From contig NZ_LARW01000108.1 in assembly GCF_000971055.1 (NCBI RefSeq), forward strand, positions 1-64,000: DNA of 64,000 nt, read 5' to 3'. Within the stretch, counting starts at the first letter, position 1. Every line of letters begins with the position of its first letter. Source of the DNA: Sphingomonas sp. SRS2. Lineage in GTDB: Bacteria > Pseudomonadota > Alphaproteobacteria > Sphingomonadales > Sphingomonadaceae. Both the position numbers and the translations under genes were made by a program. Below are positions 42,904 through 51,493 of the stretch, one piece after another. A model generated the notes under the pieces. It saw only the letters and a program-made list of their open reading frames with translations. It made no database searches and was not told the origin of the DNA.

Positions 42904-43167
42904 CCTGACCGCATGGGGGTGTTTGTCTGACCGTTCGGGGGCAGATGCCTGTCCCATTGGGGGGTCTTTCCTGACCAATCGGGGCTTCCCTGACCGCTTG
43001 GGGGAAGGAAGGGACACCAGCAAAAGTACGCCAGGTTGGGCGTTGTGAGCGAGGAGATTTGCAGAAAATCGCCGTTCGCGGCGAATGATCTGCGCTGCAT
43101 TGCGACTCGGCGGAATCCCAGAGGTTTCTGACTTCGCCATGCTTATTCCATCCTGACCGCGTGGGGG
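42904..43167 (+). repeat. Iteron array, consensus CCTGACCGNNTGGGGG
   Basis: Five near-identical 16-mers start at 42904, 42926, 42949, 42970 and 42989, spaced 19-23 bp (about two helical turns), and a sixth lies at 43152. Copies at 42904, 42989 and 43152 are closest to consensus; 42949 and 42970 vary in 2-3 bases. They are the likely RepA binding sites for initiation and copy-number control. Confidence 0.85.
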
Positions 43168-43185
43168 CGCGTAAGCCGTCAGTAT

Positions 43186-43219
43186 CCTGACCTGACTTGA
43201 CGAAGGAGGTCAGGTCAGG
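43186..43219. promoter_or_regulatory. RepA operator: inverted repeat CCTGACCTGAC / GTCAGGTCAGG
   Basis: A perfect 11-bp inverted repeat with a 12-bp spacer sits 43 bp before the repA ATG. Its half-sites share CCTGACC with the iterons, the usual relation between iterons and the operator through which Rep dimers repress their own gene. Confidence 0.8.
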
Positions 43220-43261
43220 CAGCAAATAGGTCCCGAGCCCTGATTCTGATCGTAATATGGC

Positions 43262-44410
43262 ATGGAAGCCGAAGGTAGCGATAGTGCAGTTGTAGTCGAT
43301 GGCGAGGCTGAGGAAGCAGTTCCAGGCCGCGCGATGCGAGTTGCTGCGGCACTTCGGGCGAAAGGCGGCGAGGAGTTTGCCAAGCCCGGGAATATTATCG
43401 AGGTTAAGTTCGTCAAAGGCGAGTCGCTTAGCCTCACGGCGTCGCGCCTATTGGCCTTGATGATCCTTGCTGCTGGTGGTGATGCTTGGGAAGACAAGCC
43501 TCACCGGATGCGCAAGGCCGACATTCGCCGCGGCCACAAGGGCAACGAGCGGATCACCGATATGCTTCAGGAGTTGCATCGGACGCTGTTTGCCGTCGAC
43601 GACAAGTCATGGCGAGGCAAGAAGGCGACGACCTTGTTTTCACTGATCTCCCGATCACGCGAGGAGACCGAGGAAGACGGCGGGGAGGCAGGGTGGATCG
43701 AGTGGGAGTTTACCCCTGACGCTCGCAAGCTGATCCAGGCATCCGAAACCTATGCCGTGCTGAACAGACAGGCGGTCCTCGGATTTCGATCGAATTATGC
43801 GCTGAGGCTCTACGAGCTTGGAGCGCTTCGACTGCACAGGCGGCAGGCGACATGGCGGGGGGACATGACCGCGCTGCGAGCAGCGCTGGGCGTTCCTCCG
43901 GAAGTCTACACCGACTTTGCGCAACTGCGCCGCAAGGTGCTCGAAAAGGCCAAGGCCGAGATCGATCAGCTCGCACACTTCCGCGTGGAATGGCGGGAAA
44001 TCCGGCAGGGCAGGACAGTCTCGGAAATCGAGTTTCGCTTCGAACCAAAGGATGCGCCGGAGTTGATCGCGACGGTGGATGAGCTCGAGCGGCACTCCGG
44101 TGGCCGTCGCCAACGGCGAGAAGGCACTGTGGAAGTAGTGAGTTTGGCGCCACCGGCCCTGCCGGCGGCCAAGGCCGAAAAGGTCGCGAAGGCTACAGAC
44201 CTCACGTTTCCGTCGGGGTCTATCCGCTTTGGATCAGAGGAGCTTGCAGCCATCGCTCGGCGAAGTGGGGGTGGTTGGGATATCGACCTCATCGCGGATG
44301 GATTTCGAGGGCAGATGGGCGACCGGCTTGAGAAGCTTCGTGGCGCTAAACTGATCTCGTCCTGGACGGGCTTTTGTGAGGGCTGGGTGACGCGGCGAGG
44401 CAGAGCATAA
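43262..44410 (+). CDS. repA: Replication initiator (Rep_3 / RepB superfamily)
   Basis: This 382-residue initiator contains the paired winged-helix layout of Rep_3 proteins: S-L-S-L-T-A-S-R-L-L-A-L-M-I and, in the second half, S-N-Y-A-L-R-L-Y-E-L-G followed by L-R-R-K-V-L-E-K-A-K-A-E-I and E-F-R-F-E-P-K. The N-terminal 35 residues are acidic and may be flexible. It binds the upstream iterons and opens the origin. A candidate parS site lies just after its stop, before parA. Confidence 0.88.
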   Translation: MEAEGSDSAVVVDGEAEEAVPGRAMRVAAALRAKGGEEFAKPGNIIEVKFVKGESLSLTASRLLALMILAAGGDAWEDKPHRMRKADIRRGHKGNERITDMLQELHRTLFAVDDKSWRGKKATTLFSLISRSREETEEDGGEAGWIEWEFTPDARKLIQASETYAVLNRQAVLGFRSNYALRLYELGALRLHRRQATWRGDMTALRAALGVPPEVYTDFAQLRRKVLEKAKAEIDQLAHFRVEWREIRQGRTVSEIEFRFEPKDAPELIATVDELERHSGGRRQRREGTVEVVSLAPPALPAAKAEKVAKATDLTFPSGSIRFGSEELAAIARRSGGGWDIDLIADGFRGQMGDRLEKLRGAKLISSWTGFCEGWVTRRGRA

Positions 44411-44414
44411 GCGG

Positions 44415-44434
44415 AAATTGCACGCGTGCAATTT
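44415..44434. promoter_or_regulatory. Candidate parS, copy 1: AAATTGCACGCGTGCAATTT
   Basis: A perfect 20-bp palindrome between repA and parA, repeated identically at 45788-45807. Two exact copies flanking parA beside a parB gene point to partition sites, or autoregulatory operators, bound by ParB. Confidence 0.75.
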
Positions 44435-44550
44435 GGTCGATCCCCCACCGAGTCAGGATAGGGTTCGGGAGCGCTGTCCACGGCGCCAAACGGCATCGCA
44501 GCTTTCGAAATTGTCGAAATTATTGACAAAAAAGCGCAAGTGAGTGCACC

Positions 44551-45780
44551 ATGTCCCAAATTTCAAAAGGTGGGCATGTGACTTCAGCGCTGCAAATTGA
44601 GGGGACGCAGGATCTGGTCTCGGTGGCGACATTGGCTGCCCGGACGTCTTCGGTCCTTGAACGGTTGCGAGATTCTGCGCGAAGCGCGCGCGCCGATGAC
44701 CGGCGCGAGCCGACTTTTACGATCAGCAAGGCGGCCGAACTGGTAGGCCGGACTTCCGCGGCGATTCGCGATGCGGAGAAAGACGGTCGGCTACCCGAAC
44801 CCGTTCGGGGCGAGAATAACCGGCGCGAGCGCTACACCCTCGCGCAGATCAATGACATGCGCGGTGTGTTTGGGACGCGGCCCTACCGGAGCCCTGACGA
44901 CCCATGCTGCGTCGTCGCCGTCCAAAATTTCAAAGGCGGCGTCGGCAAGTCGACGATCGCTGTCCACCTTGCTCAATATCTGGCGATTCGTGGCTATCGC
45001 GTTGCATTGATCGACTGCGACAGCCAGGCCTCTGCGACCACGCTCTTCGGCTATGTTCCCGATCTCGATCTGACCGAAGACGATACGCTCTATCCGTACC
45101 TCCGCGAGGAGGAGCGCACGTCGCTCGACTACGCGCTGCGCAAGACCCATTTTGACGGGCTTGAGCTTATCCCGGCGAACCTCCGCCTGTTCCAGTCCGA
45201 ATATGAACTGGCGGCGCGCATGGCGCGCGGGAGCGGGGCGTTGCTCGACCGCTTGAGGCAGGGCATCGATAGTATTTCGGATCGCTTCGATGTCATCGTG
45301 ATGGATCCGCCACCTGCTCTTGGTGCTATCTCGCTCTCCGTCCTGCGTGCAGCCAATGCTTTGATTGTGCCGGTGCCGCCGACGGTGATGGATTTTTCCT
45401 CGACCGCGGCGTTCCTTTCGATGCTCGACGAGACCATCGAGCAACTGGCGGAACGCGATCTCGCGCCTGAACTCCAGTTTCTAAGGTTCGTCGCTTCGAA
45501 GGTCGACGAGAACAAGTCGATGCAGAAGGAACTCCTCAACCTTATGCGGACCCTGTTCGGGCACGCCATGATCCGGACTCCGCTGAAGGATTCGGCGGAG
45601 ATCGACAACGCCACCGCCAGATTGATGACCGTTTACGAGCTCGACGGCCCCGCGACGAGTTCGCAGGTACGCAACCGTTGCCTGGCTTATCTCGATGGCG
45701 TGAACCAGGAAATCGAAGTGGACGTGCGATCGATGTGGCCAAGCCATCGGGCCAGGTTGCGCCAGGAGGCATTGGCGTGA
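44551..45780 (+). CDS. parA: ParA-family partition ATPase with N-terminal DNA-binding domain
   Basis: This is a 409-residue type Ia ParA. Residues 50-110 form a MerR-like helix-turn-helix region (I-S-K-A-A-E-L-V-G-R-T-S-A-A-I-R-D-A-E). The deviant Walker A F-K-G-G-V-G-K-S-T follows at about residue 128, then I-D-C-D-S-Q-A-S-A and V-M-D-P-P-P. It drives plasmid segregation and, through its N-terminus, should repress its own promoter. An inverted repeat TTGTC/GACAA lies about 20-40 bp upstream of the ATG (44507-44530 region). Confidence 0.93.
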   Translation: MSQISKGGHVTSALQIEGTQDLVSVATLAARTSSVLERLRDSARSARADDRREPTFTISKAAELVGRTSAAIRDAEKDGRLPEPVRGENNRRERYTLAQINDMRGVFGTRPYRSPDDPCCVVAVQNFKGGVGKSTIAVHLAQYLAIRGYRVALIDCDSQASATTLFGYVPDLDLTEDDTLYPYLREEERTSLDYALRKTHFDGLELIPANLRLFQSEYELAARMARGSGALLDRLRQGIDSISDRFDVIVMDPPPALGAISLSVLRAANALIVPVPPTVMDFSSTAAFLSMLDETIEQLAERDLAPELQFLRFVASKVDENKSMQKELLNLMRTLFGHAMIRTPLKDSAEIDNATARLMTVYELDGPATSSQVRNRCLAYLDGVNQEIEVDVRSMWPSHRARLRQEALA

Positions 45781-45787
45781 AGAGACG

Positions 45788-45807
45788 AAATTGCACGCGT
45801 GCAATTT
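45788..45807. promoter_or_regulatory. Candidate parS, copy 2: AAATTGCACGCGTGCAATTT
   Basis: Identical to the copy at 44415-44434; located in the 46-bp gap between parA and parB, just before the parB ribosome binding site. Confidence 0.75.
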
Positions 45808-45826
45808 CCAACGAATGGAGAGCCGC

Positions 45827-46837
45827 ATGAGCGGAAAGAATAGTGGCTTTGCGGCCGATCTGGCAGCTGGCATCGACCTGACAGCTGATGCTGCACCTCG
45901 GCGGAGCGGCCTTGCTGCGAATGTCCTCACCGGGCGTAGCAACAGGATCGCAGAACTCGCGTCGGGCGCCGTTGTAACGCGCACCCACGAACTGGTTGAC
46001 CCGGCGCGTTGCCGGATGTGGTCCGGGCACAACCGCGAATATGCTCTGCTGAACGAGCAGCGCTGCGAAGACCTGATCGAGAGCATCAAGGCGCAGGGGC
46101 GCCAGGAAATACCCGCGATCGTTCGCCGCGTGGCGGGCGATCCGGATATCGATTTCGAAGTGATCTGCGGTGCCCGCAGACATTGGACGATCAGCTGGCT
46201 GCGGGCGCATAATTACCCGGATTTCAAATTCCTGGTCGACATCCGGGAAATCGGTGACGAGGAAGCGTTCAGGCTTGCCGACATCGAGAACCGCGCGCGC
46301 GATGATCTCACCGATCTCGAACGCGCCCGGGATTATCTCCGTGCGCTCGACGCCTATTATGGCGGGCGGCAGAAGACGATGGCGGAGCGTATCAATGTCA
46401 GTGAAAGCTGGCTCACACGCTATCTCGACCTGGCACGGTTGCCGGAAGAGTTGATGGTCGCCTTTCCCGAGCCCCAGGAACTCGGAATCCGCAATGTCAT
46501 CGCCTTGAAGCCACTCCTCAAGCCCGACGACAAGCGCGCTCGAGTGGTAAAGGAAGCTGCGGTTCTAGGGGAGGCGCAGGCGGAAGCCGGCAAGGCCATG
46601 CCGGTGCTCGATGTGATCAGAGCGCTAACGCTTGCCGGAGACCGCCCCAAGAAGTCAGGATCCCCCAAGAAGTCAGGTTTGGCACAAACCGTATCTAGCT
46701 CGACTGGCAAGGCTGTGCTGAGGATCGAAGGCACGGATCGCAAGGGCATCCGCTTGACCCTGCTGAACAAGGGCGGGGCGACCCGCGAGGACGCCGAGAA
46801 GGCTATCCGCGAGGTGCTTGACCTCCATTGGTCCTGA
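45827..46837 (+). CDS. parB: ParB-family partition protein (second system)
   Basis: This 336-residue protein has the CTPase motif C-G-A-R-R-H-W, preceded by I-K-A-Q-G-R-Q-E-I-P-A-I-V, and an HTH segment (T-M-A-E-R-I-N-V-S-E-S-W-L-T-R-Y-L). ATG 45827 follows GGAGAG. It should load on the palindromes that flank parA and pair with the ParA encoded just upstream. Its 3' end overlaps the convergent DUF1612-type gene by 35 bp. Confidence 0.93.
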   Translation: MSGKNSGFAADLAAGIDLTADAAPRRSGLAANVLTGRSNRIAELASGAVVTRTHELVDPARCRMWSGHNREYALLNEQRCEDLIESIKAQGRQEIPAIVRRVAGDPDIDFEVICGARRHWTISWLRAHNYPDFKFLVDIREIGDEEAFRLADIENRARDDLTDLERARDYLRALDAYYGGRQKTMAERINVSESWLTRYLDLARLPEELMVAFPEPQELGIRNVIALKPLLKPDDKRARVVKEAAVLGEAQAEAGKAMPVLDVIRALTLAGDRPKKSGSPKKSGLAQTVSSSTGKAVLRIEGTDRKGIRLTLLNKGGATREDAEKAIREVLDLHWS

Positions 46838-47765
46838 TGTGCCCGTTGGCTGCCAACAAGAGCTTCCTCGCGCCCTGGGGCGATATCTCGAGCAATTGGG
46901 CGACGGCCTTGGGTTGAAGACCGGGATAGGCGAGTTGCAAGCGTGCTAGCAAAGGAGCTCGGCTCCGGCGCGTTACCGAGAGCAGATCCACCAGATTAAC
47001 GGCCTGTGTCTCGATAGCATCGAGTTCCTGCAGCCCGGCACGAACGGCTTTCGCGAGTGATTCCGCCATCATGTCGGCCAATTTTGCGGGTGTTGCTGGC
47101 AGGAATTTGGGCAGCAGCACGAAGGACGGGATGACACGGGTGGTGACGCGCGCGTGGAACAGCATCGTCGGCACGGCGACCGCGATCAGCCAGTTGCGGT
47201 CGGGCGCGCGTGACGGCAGCGATAGTGCGCGGCCATCGACCGTCACGACCTCGGCCGCGTCAGCGCTGCTCGCGCGGGTGAGGTCGGCGATGGCGAAGAC
47301 GCGATCGGCGATCGCCCGCAGGCCGCCTTTGGGAAAGGGCAGGGCGGCTTGTTGTCGGACGGTTCGCCACAGCGGCCCAAAGTGGGCGATATCTTCTCCC
47401 CCCCACAAGGCGGCCGCCGACCGATCATCAAGCACGGTTCGGAGCGCGTTGAGCGTGGCCCGCAGGATCGGGTCGCGACTATCTTCGTCGCGGCTGATCG
47501 CGAGGTGGAATACCGCCGCCACCGAGATCGGATCGTTGAGGCCTTCGGAGGCGCGGGGAGGGGGTGTTCGCCCGGTGATCCAGTCCTGGAGATCGCTTAA
47601 ATCGATCGGCACGCCGGCGAGGCCCGCTAGTGCTACAGCCCCGTGAAGCCGGGCTTTTGCGAGAAAGATGTCGGTGCAGGGGCTGCCGCGCAGCCGGCCG
47701 TCGAGGCGCCCGAGCTGCAGCATCGTTTCGGCACGGCGCTCGGCCCATTGCTGTGCGGTATCCAT
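46803..47765 (-). CDS. DUF1612/HTH protein (RHE_PE00001-like)
   Basis: This 320-residue protein resembles the RHE_PE00001 family found beside replication modules of alphaproteobacterial plasmids: a central DUF1612-like region (R-A-P-D-R-N-W-L-I-A-V-A-V-P and L-L-P-K-F-L-P) and a C-terminal helix-turn-helix (L-L-E-I-S-P-Q-G-A-R-K-L-L). Function not established. ATG 47765 is chosen; ATG 47780 is also in frame. The gene faces parB convergently. Confidence 0.8.
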   Translation of the reverse strand: MDTAQQWAERRAETMLQLGRLDGRLRGSPCTDIFLAKARLHGAVALAGLAGVPIDLSDLQDWITGRTPPPRASEGLNDPISVAAVFHLAISRDEDSRDPILRATLNALRTVLDDRSAAALWGGEDIAHFGPLWRTVRQQAALPFPKGGLRAIADRVFAIADLTRASSADAAEVVTVDGRALSLPSRAPDRNWLIAVAVPTMLFHARVTTRVIPSFVLLPKFLPATPAKLADMMAESLAKAVRAGLQELDAIETQAVNLVDLLSVTRRSRAPLLARLQLAYPGLQPKAVAQLLEISPQGARKLLLAANGHIRTNGGQAPRG

Positions 47766-47827
47766 GGCGTAGCCTGTCATGAATGGAAACCAAAGTCAGT
47801 AGTTAGTTTCCCCCTCAAATACGGTCG

Positions 47828-47871
47828 AAACATGGACATGCGATAATTGCACTTATCACATGTCCATGTTT
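47828..47871. repeat. 19-bp inverted repeat around a 6-bp centre (recombination-site-like)
   Basis: AAACATGGACATG-C-GATAA, then TTGCAC, then TTATC-A-CATGTCCATGTTT: arms are complementary at 18 of 19 positions. The inner 11-6-11 layout with ATAA/TTAT beside the centre resembles Xer/dif-type sites. It lies in the promoter region of the following truncated gene, so an operator is the alternative. Confidence 0.5.
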
Positions 47872-47907
47872 GACGCCTCTCTATAAGGTGCGCTACACAT
47901 TGCGCCG

Positions 47908-48075
47908 ATGGATCTTCCCTCGCACCTCGACAACAAAGCCCTGATTGCGGGGGAAACAGCGCCGGCGCCGATGATGGCGCCCGACGATCTCTCGTGGGCG
48001 GTGGTGAAGATGCGGGCTGTTGAGCCCATCGTCGTCAACGAGCCGCTGATCGCCGCCTACCAGGGGTTCTCGTGA
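47908..48075 (+). pseudogene. 5' fragment of a gene interrupted by the Tn3-family element
   Basis: An ATG at 47908 opens 50 native codons (M-D-L-P-S-H-L-D-N-K-A-L-I-A-G-E-T and so on, ending E-P-L-I-A-A-Y) that run directly into the transposon's terminal repeat, where four or five more codons and a stop are supplied by the element. I do not recognise the family. The missing 3' part is not found right of the element, so the gene is deleted or rearranged. Confidence 0.55.
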
Positions 48076-48103
48076 CGGCGGTGCAAAAAGTGCCGCTAAG
48101 CAA
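48063..48103 (+). repeat. Left terminal inverted repeat of the Tn3-family element
   Basis: 41-bp terminus beginning GGGGTTCTCGTGACGG, typical of Tn3-family ends that start with GGGG. Two more matching bases (CA) precede it on both ends. Confidence 0.9.
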
Positions 48104-48223
48104 GCTATTGAAACATAGCGATAAAAGCCGCGAGAAAATTGTAACCCATTGATATCATTGACCGGTGAGGTTTCTCGACCTTCAGCCGGCGGTGTGTAGG
48201 GTCTTTCCTGGGAGGGCCGAGTC

Positions 48224-51142
48224 GTGGATGCGCCGTTTCGACAATATCTTGGTTGCGAACGGTTTCCGGAGAATTTAACCGAACCCGAAGTCGCGCATTT
48301 CTTCTCGCTTTCCGAGGACGATCGGCGAACCGTCCGCCGCCGCCGGCGACCGTTAAACCGGTTGGGCGTGGCGCTGCAGGTTGGTTTTCTGCGCCTCACG
48401 GGAGCACCACTCAATTCCGTGGAGATGATTTCGCCGCAAGTGCTGGCTCATCTCGGTGCCGAGCTTGGGATTGCACCGCCCCGGCTTGCCTCAATCCGCG
48501 CGCTTTACCGCCGCCACCGCACGCTGTTCGAGCATCAGGACGCGGCGAAACAGGCACTGGGTTTGCGCGACCTCACCGAGCACGGGGAACGCGCGTTGAA
48601 TGGCTTTCTGCGGCGCGAGGCCGGCGACAAATTCCTCGTGGACGAGTTGGAACAAGCCGCGCGCGCATGGCTCCGTGATCACCACTATGTCCAGTTGCCA
48701 ACGCGACGGCTGAGGAGTTCTGCATCAGGCGCCCGGCGCCATTACGATGGCGGTCTGTTGGCCGGCGCGGTAGCCGCAGTGGGGATAGAACAGACGAAGG
48801 TCTGGCCGCTTGAGCTGTCGGAGACGATGCCAAATGGCAAGACGCGGTTGGAATGGCTTCGAGACAGTCCCGCGTCCCGTAAAACCAAAGGCCTCGCCGA
48901 CCATATCGCGAAGATCGATTTTCTGAAGAAACTTGGGGCCGACAGGCTCCATCTTGGCTTGGCAGCCGGAATGCTGAACGCCCAGGCGAGATCAATGCTC
49001 TACCGCAAGCCTGCGACGCTCAAGCGGATGCGTGGTGAGCGCAAGACCATTGAAATAGCCTGCTTTCTGCGCTTGCAACTGCTGCGTCTCACGGATGGCG
49101 GTCTGGGGATGATCGACTACCGGATCGCCGATCTCTGGCGTCAGGCCCGAACCCGCGCCGAGGCGGCGGTCGAGGACGAACTGCGCCGACATCAAGCGTT
49201 GGTCTTGCAATTGGCAAGCCTTGTCGACGATGAGAATACCTCCGCTTCCGTCGCGCGCGACCAGATGCGCACCATGTTGGCGCCGTTCCTGCCGGCCAGC
49301 GCACACGGTCCATCCACGAAGGTTGGCCGGGTCCGGCGGGAACTGGCGACAGCAGGCAGAGGCGCGAGTGAGTTGTTGGGCGCGGCTTCGTCGATCAGCT
49401 TGGACCTGCCGTCGACGCACCCGCTTTCGCAGGCATTGACGACACTGGACCGGGTGGCGGGTTCGGAAATGGGACGATTGCCGGAAGGCACCGCCAATCC
49501 ATTCGGTCGGACGTGGGCGTTCCTCATCGATCAACCGGACCGCGAGGCCGCCTTTGGCGGCTATAGGGCGGCGACGCTCATGCTGCTCAAACGCTCGCTG
49601 CGCAATGGGCAGGCCAGCGTCGACCACAGCCTGGAACACCGTGCTCCTGAGGACCGCCTGATCCCAAAGGCGCAATGGCAAAAGGAACGAGCACGGTTCG
49701 TGCGAAACCTCGCCGTGTCAGCCAAGCCGGAAGCGAACATCCGCTGGATCAAGGATGAACTCACGACGGCCCTGAAAGCCATCGATGCGGCGGTGTCGAG
49801 AGGCGATATCCGGATTGAAAACGACCGATTGGTCGTTCCAAAACTCAAGGCGGCTCCCGAAGACGAAAGGCTCAAGGCCATTCGCCGCGAACTGTTCGCC
49901 GGTGTCGGAAAGATCCAGTTGCCGGATCTGCTGATCGCCATCGATGCCGCCACGCGCTTTTCCTGGGCGCTGTTGGGCAGGTCACCCGCAAGCGAGCATG
50001 AACTCATAATCCTCTACGCGGCCCTGATCGCCTTGGGCTCAGATCTGACCGCCGCCGACATGGCGCGCATGACGCTCAATATTGAAGCCGACGCAGTCGG
50101 CGAGATGATGCGCCGCATCGAGGCGAATGGTCGATTGCCGGCGGCCAACCGCTTGGTGCTTGATCATTTCAGGACGCTTCCGGTCACCAGGCTGTGGGGA
50201 GGCGGAATTCAGGCATCGGCCGACATGATGAGCCTTGATGCAACCCGCCATCTCTGGACAGCCCGCCATGATCCGCGACGGCGCACGCCGGCTGTCGGAA
50301 CCTACACCCATGTGCTCGACCAATGGGTGATCCTGCATGACCAGGCCGTCGTCCTGAACCGACGGCAAGCCGGGGCCGCTATCGAAGGGGCTCTTCGCCA
50401 CGAAGCCGTCGATCTCCACCGTGTCGCGGTGGATACGCATGGCCACACACATTTCGGTATGGCGCTGGCCAATCTGGTGGGGTTTGATCTCGCGCCGAGG
50501 CTGGCCGGCATGAACAAGCGCAAGCTCTATCTCCCGCGTGGCCTCGATGTACCTGCCAGCCTGCGGCCAATTGTGAGCGAGACCGTCTCAACCAGCGCCA
50601 TCACTCGGGGATGGGACCCGCTCCTCCGAATTGCGGCATCGACCAAGAGTGGTTGGTGTTCCGCGACCTACGTTTTGGACCGCTTTGGCAGCGCCGCGCG
50701 GGGCGATGAGGCGTTTCAGGCAGGGGATGCCTTCGGCAGGCTGTTACTGACCCGCTTCCTGGGCGCTTATCTCGGCGATCCGGCGTTCCGTGGGATGAAT
50801 GACGCTTTGCTCAGCCAAGGCGAGTCGGTCCACACCCTGCAGCGCGCGATCTATTCCGGGCCGATCGGCGCACGGCATGGCCGCACGCCCGAACAAATGG
50901 CCGCGATATCATCAGGCCTGACACTGCTTACCAACGTTATCATGACGTGGAACGCGACCCGGATCGGTGAGGTTCGAGCGCGAATGCCGGACACCTTTCC
51001 GGATCATCACATCATGCACATCGCCCCCAATGCGCACGAGCATATCAACACCAAAGGCGTCATCACCATTGACGTCTCGCCACACCGGGATCGGCTCCTG
51101 GGCGGGAAACCGCCAGCGGCCGGGATCAGGAGCGTAACATGA
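48224..51142 (+). CDS. tnpA: Tn3-family transposase TnpA
   Basis: This 972-residue replicative transposase starts at GTG 48224, seven bases after GGAGGG. The N-terminal part has the DUF4158-type DNA-binding region (F-F-S-L-S-E-D-D-R-R-T-V and L-G-V-A-L-Q-V-G-F-L). The C-terminal catalytic domain shows the conserved blocks of the DDE site, with S-L-D-A-T-R-H-L-W as a degenerate first-Asp region, V-D-T-H-G-H-T as the second, and G-E-S-V-H-T-L-Q-R-A-I with a final N-A-T near the last Glu. Length is normal for the family, so it is probably active. Confidence 0.93.
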   Translation: MDAPFRQYLGCERFPENLTEPEVAHFFSLSEDDRRTVRRRRRPLNRLGVALQVGFLRLTGAPLNSVEMISPQVLAHLGAELGIAPPRLASIRALYRRHRTLFEHQDAAKQALGLRDLTEHGERALNGFLRREAGDKFLVDELEQAARAWLRDHHYVQLPTRRLRSSASGARRHYDGGLLAGAVAAVGIEQTKVWPLELSETMPNGKTRLEWLRDSPASRKTKGLADHIAKIDFLKKLGADRLHLGLAAGMLNAQARSMLYRKPATLKRMRGERKTIEIACFLRLQLLRLTDGGLGMIDYRIADLWRQARTRAEAAVEDELRRHQALVLQLASLVDDENTSASVARDQMRTMLAPFLPASAHGPSTKVGRVRRELATAGRGASELLGAASSISLDLPSTHPLSQALTTLDRVAGSEMGRLPEGTANPFGRTWAFLIDQPDREAAFGGYRAATLMLLKRSLRNGQASVDHSLEHRAPEDRLIPKAQWQKERARFVRNLAVSAKPEANIRWIKDELTTALKAIDAAVSRGDIRIENDRLVVPKLKAAPEDERLKAIRRELFAGVGKIQLPDLLIAIDAATRFSWALLGRSPASEHELIILYAALIALGSDLTAADMARMTLNIEADAVGEMMRRIEANGRLPAANRLVLDHFRTLPVTRLWGGGIQASADMMSLDATRHLWTARHDPRRRTPAVGTYTHVLDQWVILHDQAVVLNRRQAGAAIEGALRHEAVDLHRVAVDTHGHTHFGMALANLVGFDLAPRLAGMNKRKLYLPRGLDVPASLRPIVSETVSTSAITRGWDPLLRIAASTKSGWCSATYVLDRFGSAARGDEAFQAGDAFGRLLLTRFLGAYLGDPAFRGMNDALLSQGESVHTLQRAIYSGPIGARHGRTPEQMAAISSGLTLLTNVIMTWNATRIGEVRARMPDTFPDHHIMHIAPNAHEHINTKGVITIDVSPHRDRLLGGKPPAAGIRSVT

Positions 51143-51214
51143 AAAACCTCCAGAATGAGGGATATCAATCACTTACCGCGAGCGACGCGCTATTATATCA
51201 GCAATTTCAATGGG

Positions 51215-51255
51215 TTGCTTAGCGACACTTTTTGCACTGCCGTCACGAGAACCCC
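51215..51255 (-). repeat. Right terminal inverted repeat of the Tn3-family element
   Basis: Reverse complement of the left end with two mismatches. The coding frame of tnpA ends 72 bp inside it. Confidence 0.9.
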
Positions 51256-51493
51256 TGATGGGTACTAGCCGCCTATCCATAGTATGCGGGATCAACCACG
51301 GCCCGATCGAGCGGCATCAGCAGATATTACTGACAGACAGTTTTTGGAGGAAATCAGTCGCATAGATTCCGTTCAGGACGGGAGCGGGCGTGGCACGTCC
51401 TCGTTCAAACGAGCTGCAAAGTGCCCCCAGCCCACGCATACCGGCATGCCGCGGCCGGTGCCGGTGCCGGTGCCGGCAAAGAGGGAACGTCCG
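51256..51493. other. Junction between the Tn3-family element and the defence-like operon
   Basis: No convincing gene. A short GCCGGT tandem (about 51453-51476) lies near the 3' end of the exonuclease gene. No hairpin clearly qualifies as terminator of the long operon that ends at 51494. Confidence 0.4.

Larger units (their letters stand above)
42581..43261. other. Vegetative replication origin (oriV) region
   Basis: This 681-bp gene-free region lies upstream of repA. It contains a short hairpin (CCGCTGC/GCAGCGG, about 42814-42829), an AT-richer block with several GATTC motifs (about 42795-42885), six iteron-like 16-mers and a RepA operator candidate. This is the classical layout of an iteron plasmid origin. 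Confidence 0.8.
48063..51255 (+). mobile_element. Tn3-family element containing only a transposase gene
   Basis: A 3193-bp unit is bounded by inverted repeats: left 48063-48103 (GGGGTTCTCGTGACGGCGGT and on) and right 51215-51255, matching at 39 of 41 positions. It holds a full-length TnpA and no resolvase or cargo. The five bases next to the ends (TACCA left, TGATG right) do not match, so no target duplication is visible; one side has probably been rearranged after insertion. Confidence 0.9.

Noticed and set aside
42904-43004. Possible CRISPR-like array because of regularly spaced repeats
   Set aside because: Repeats are 16 bp with 3-7 bp gaps, vary in sequence and lie upstream of a rep gene; they are iterons. 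No cas genes are present.
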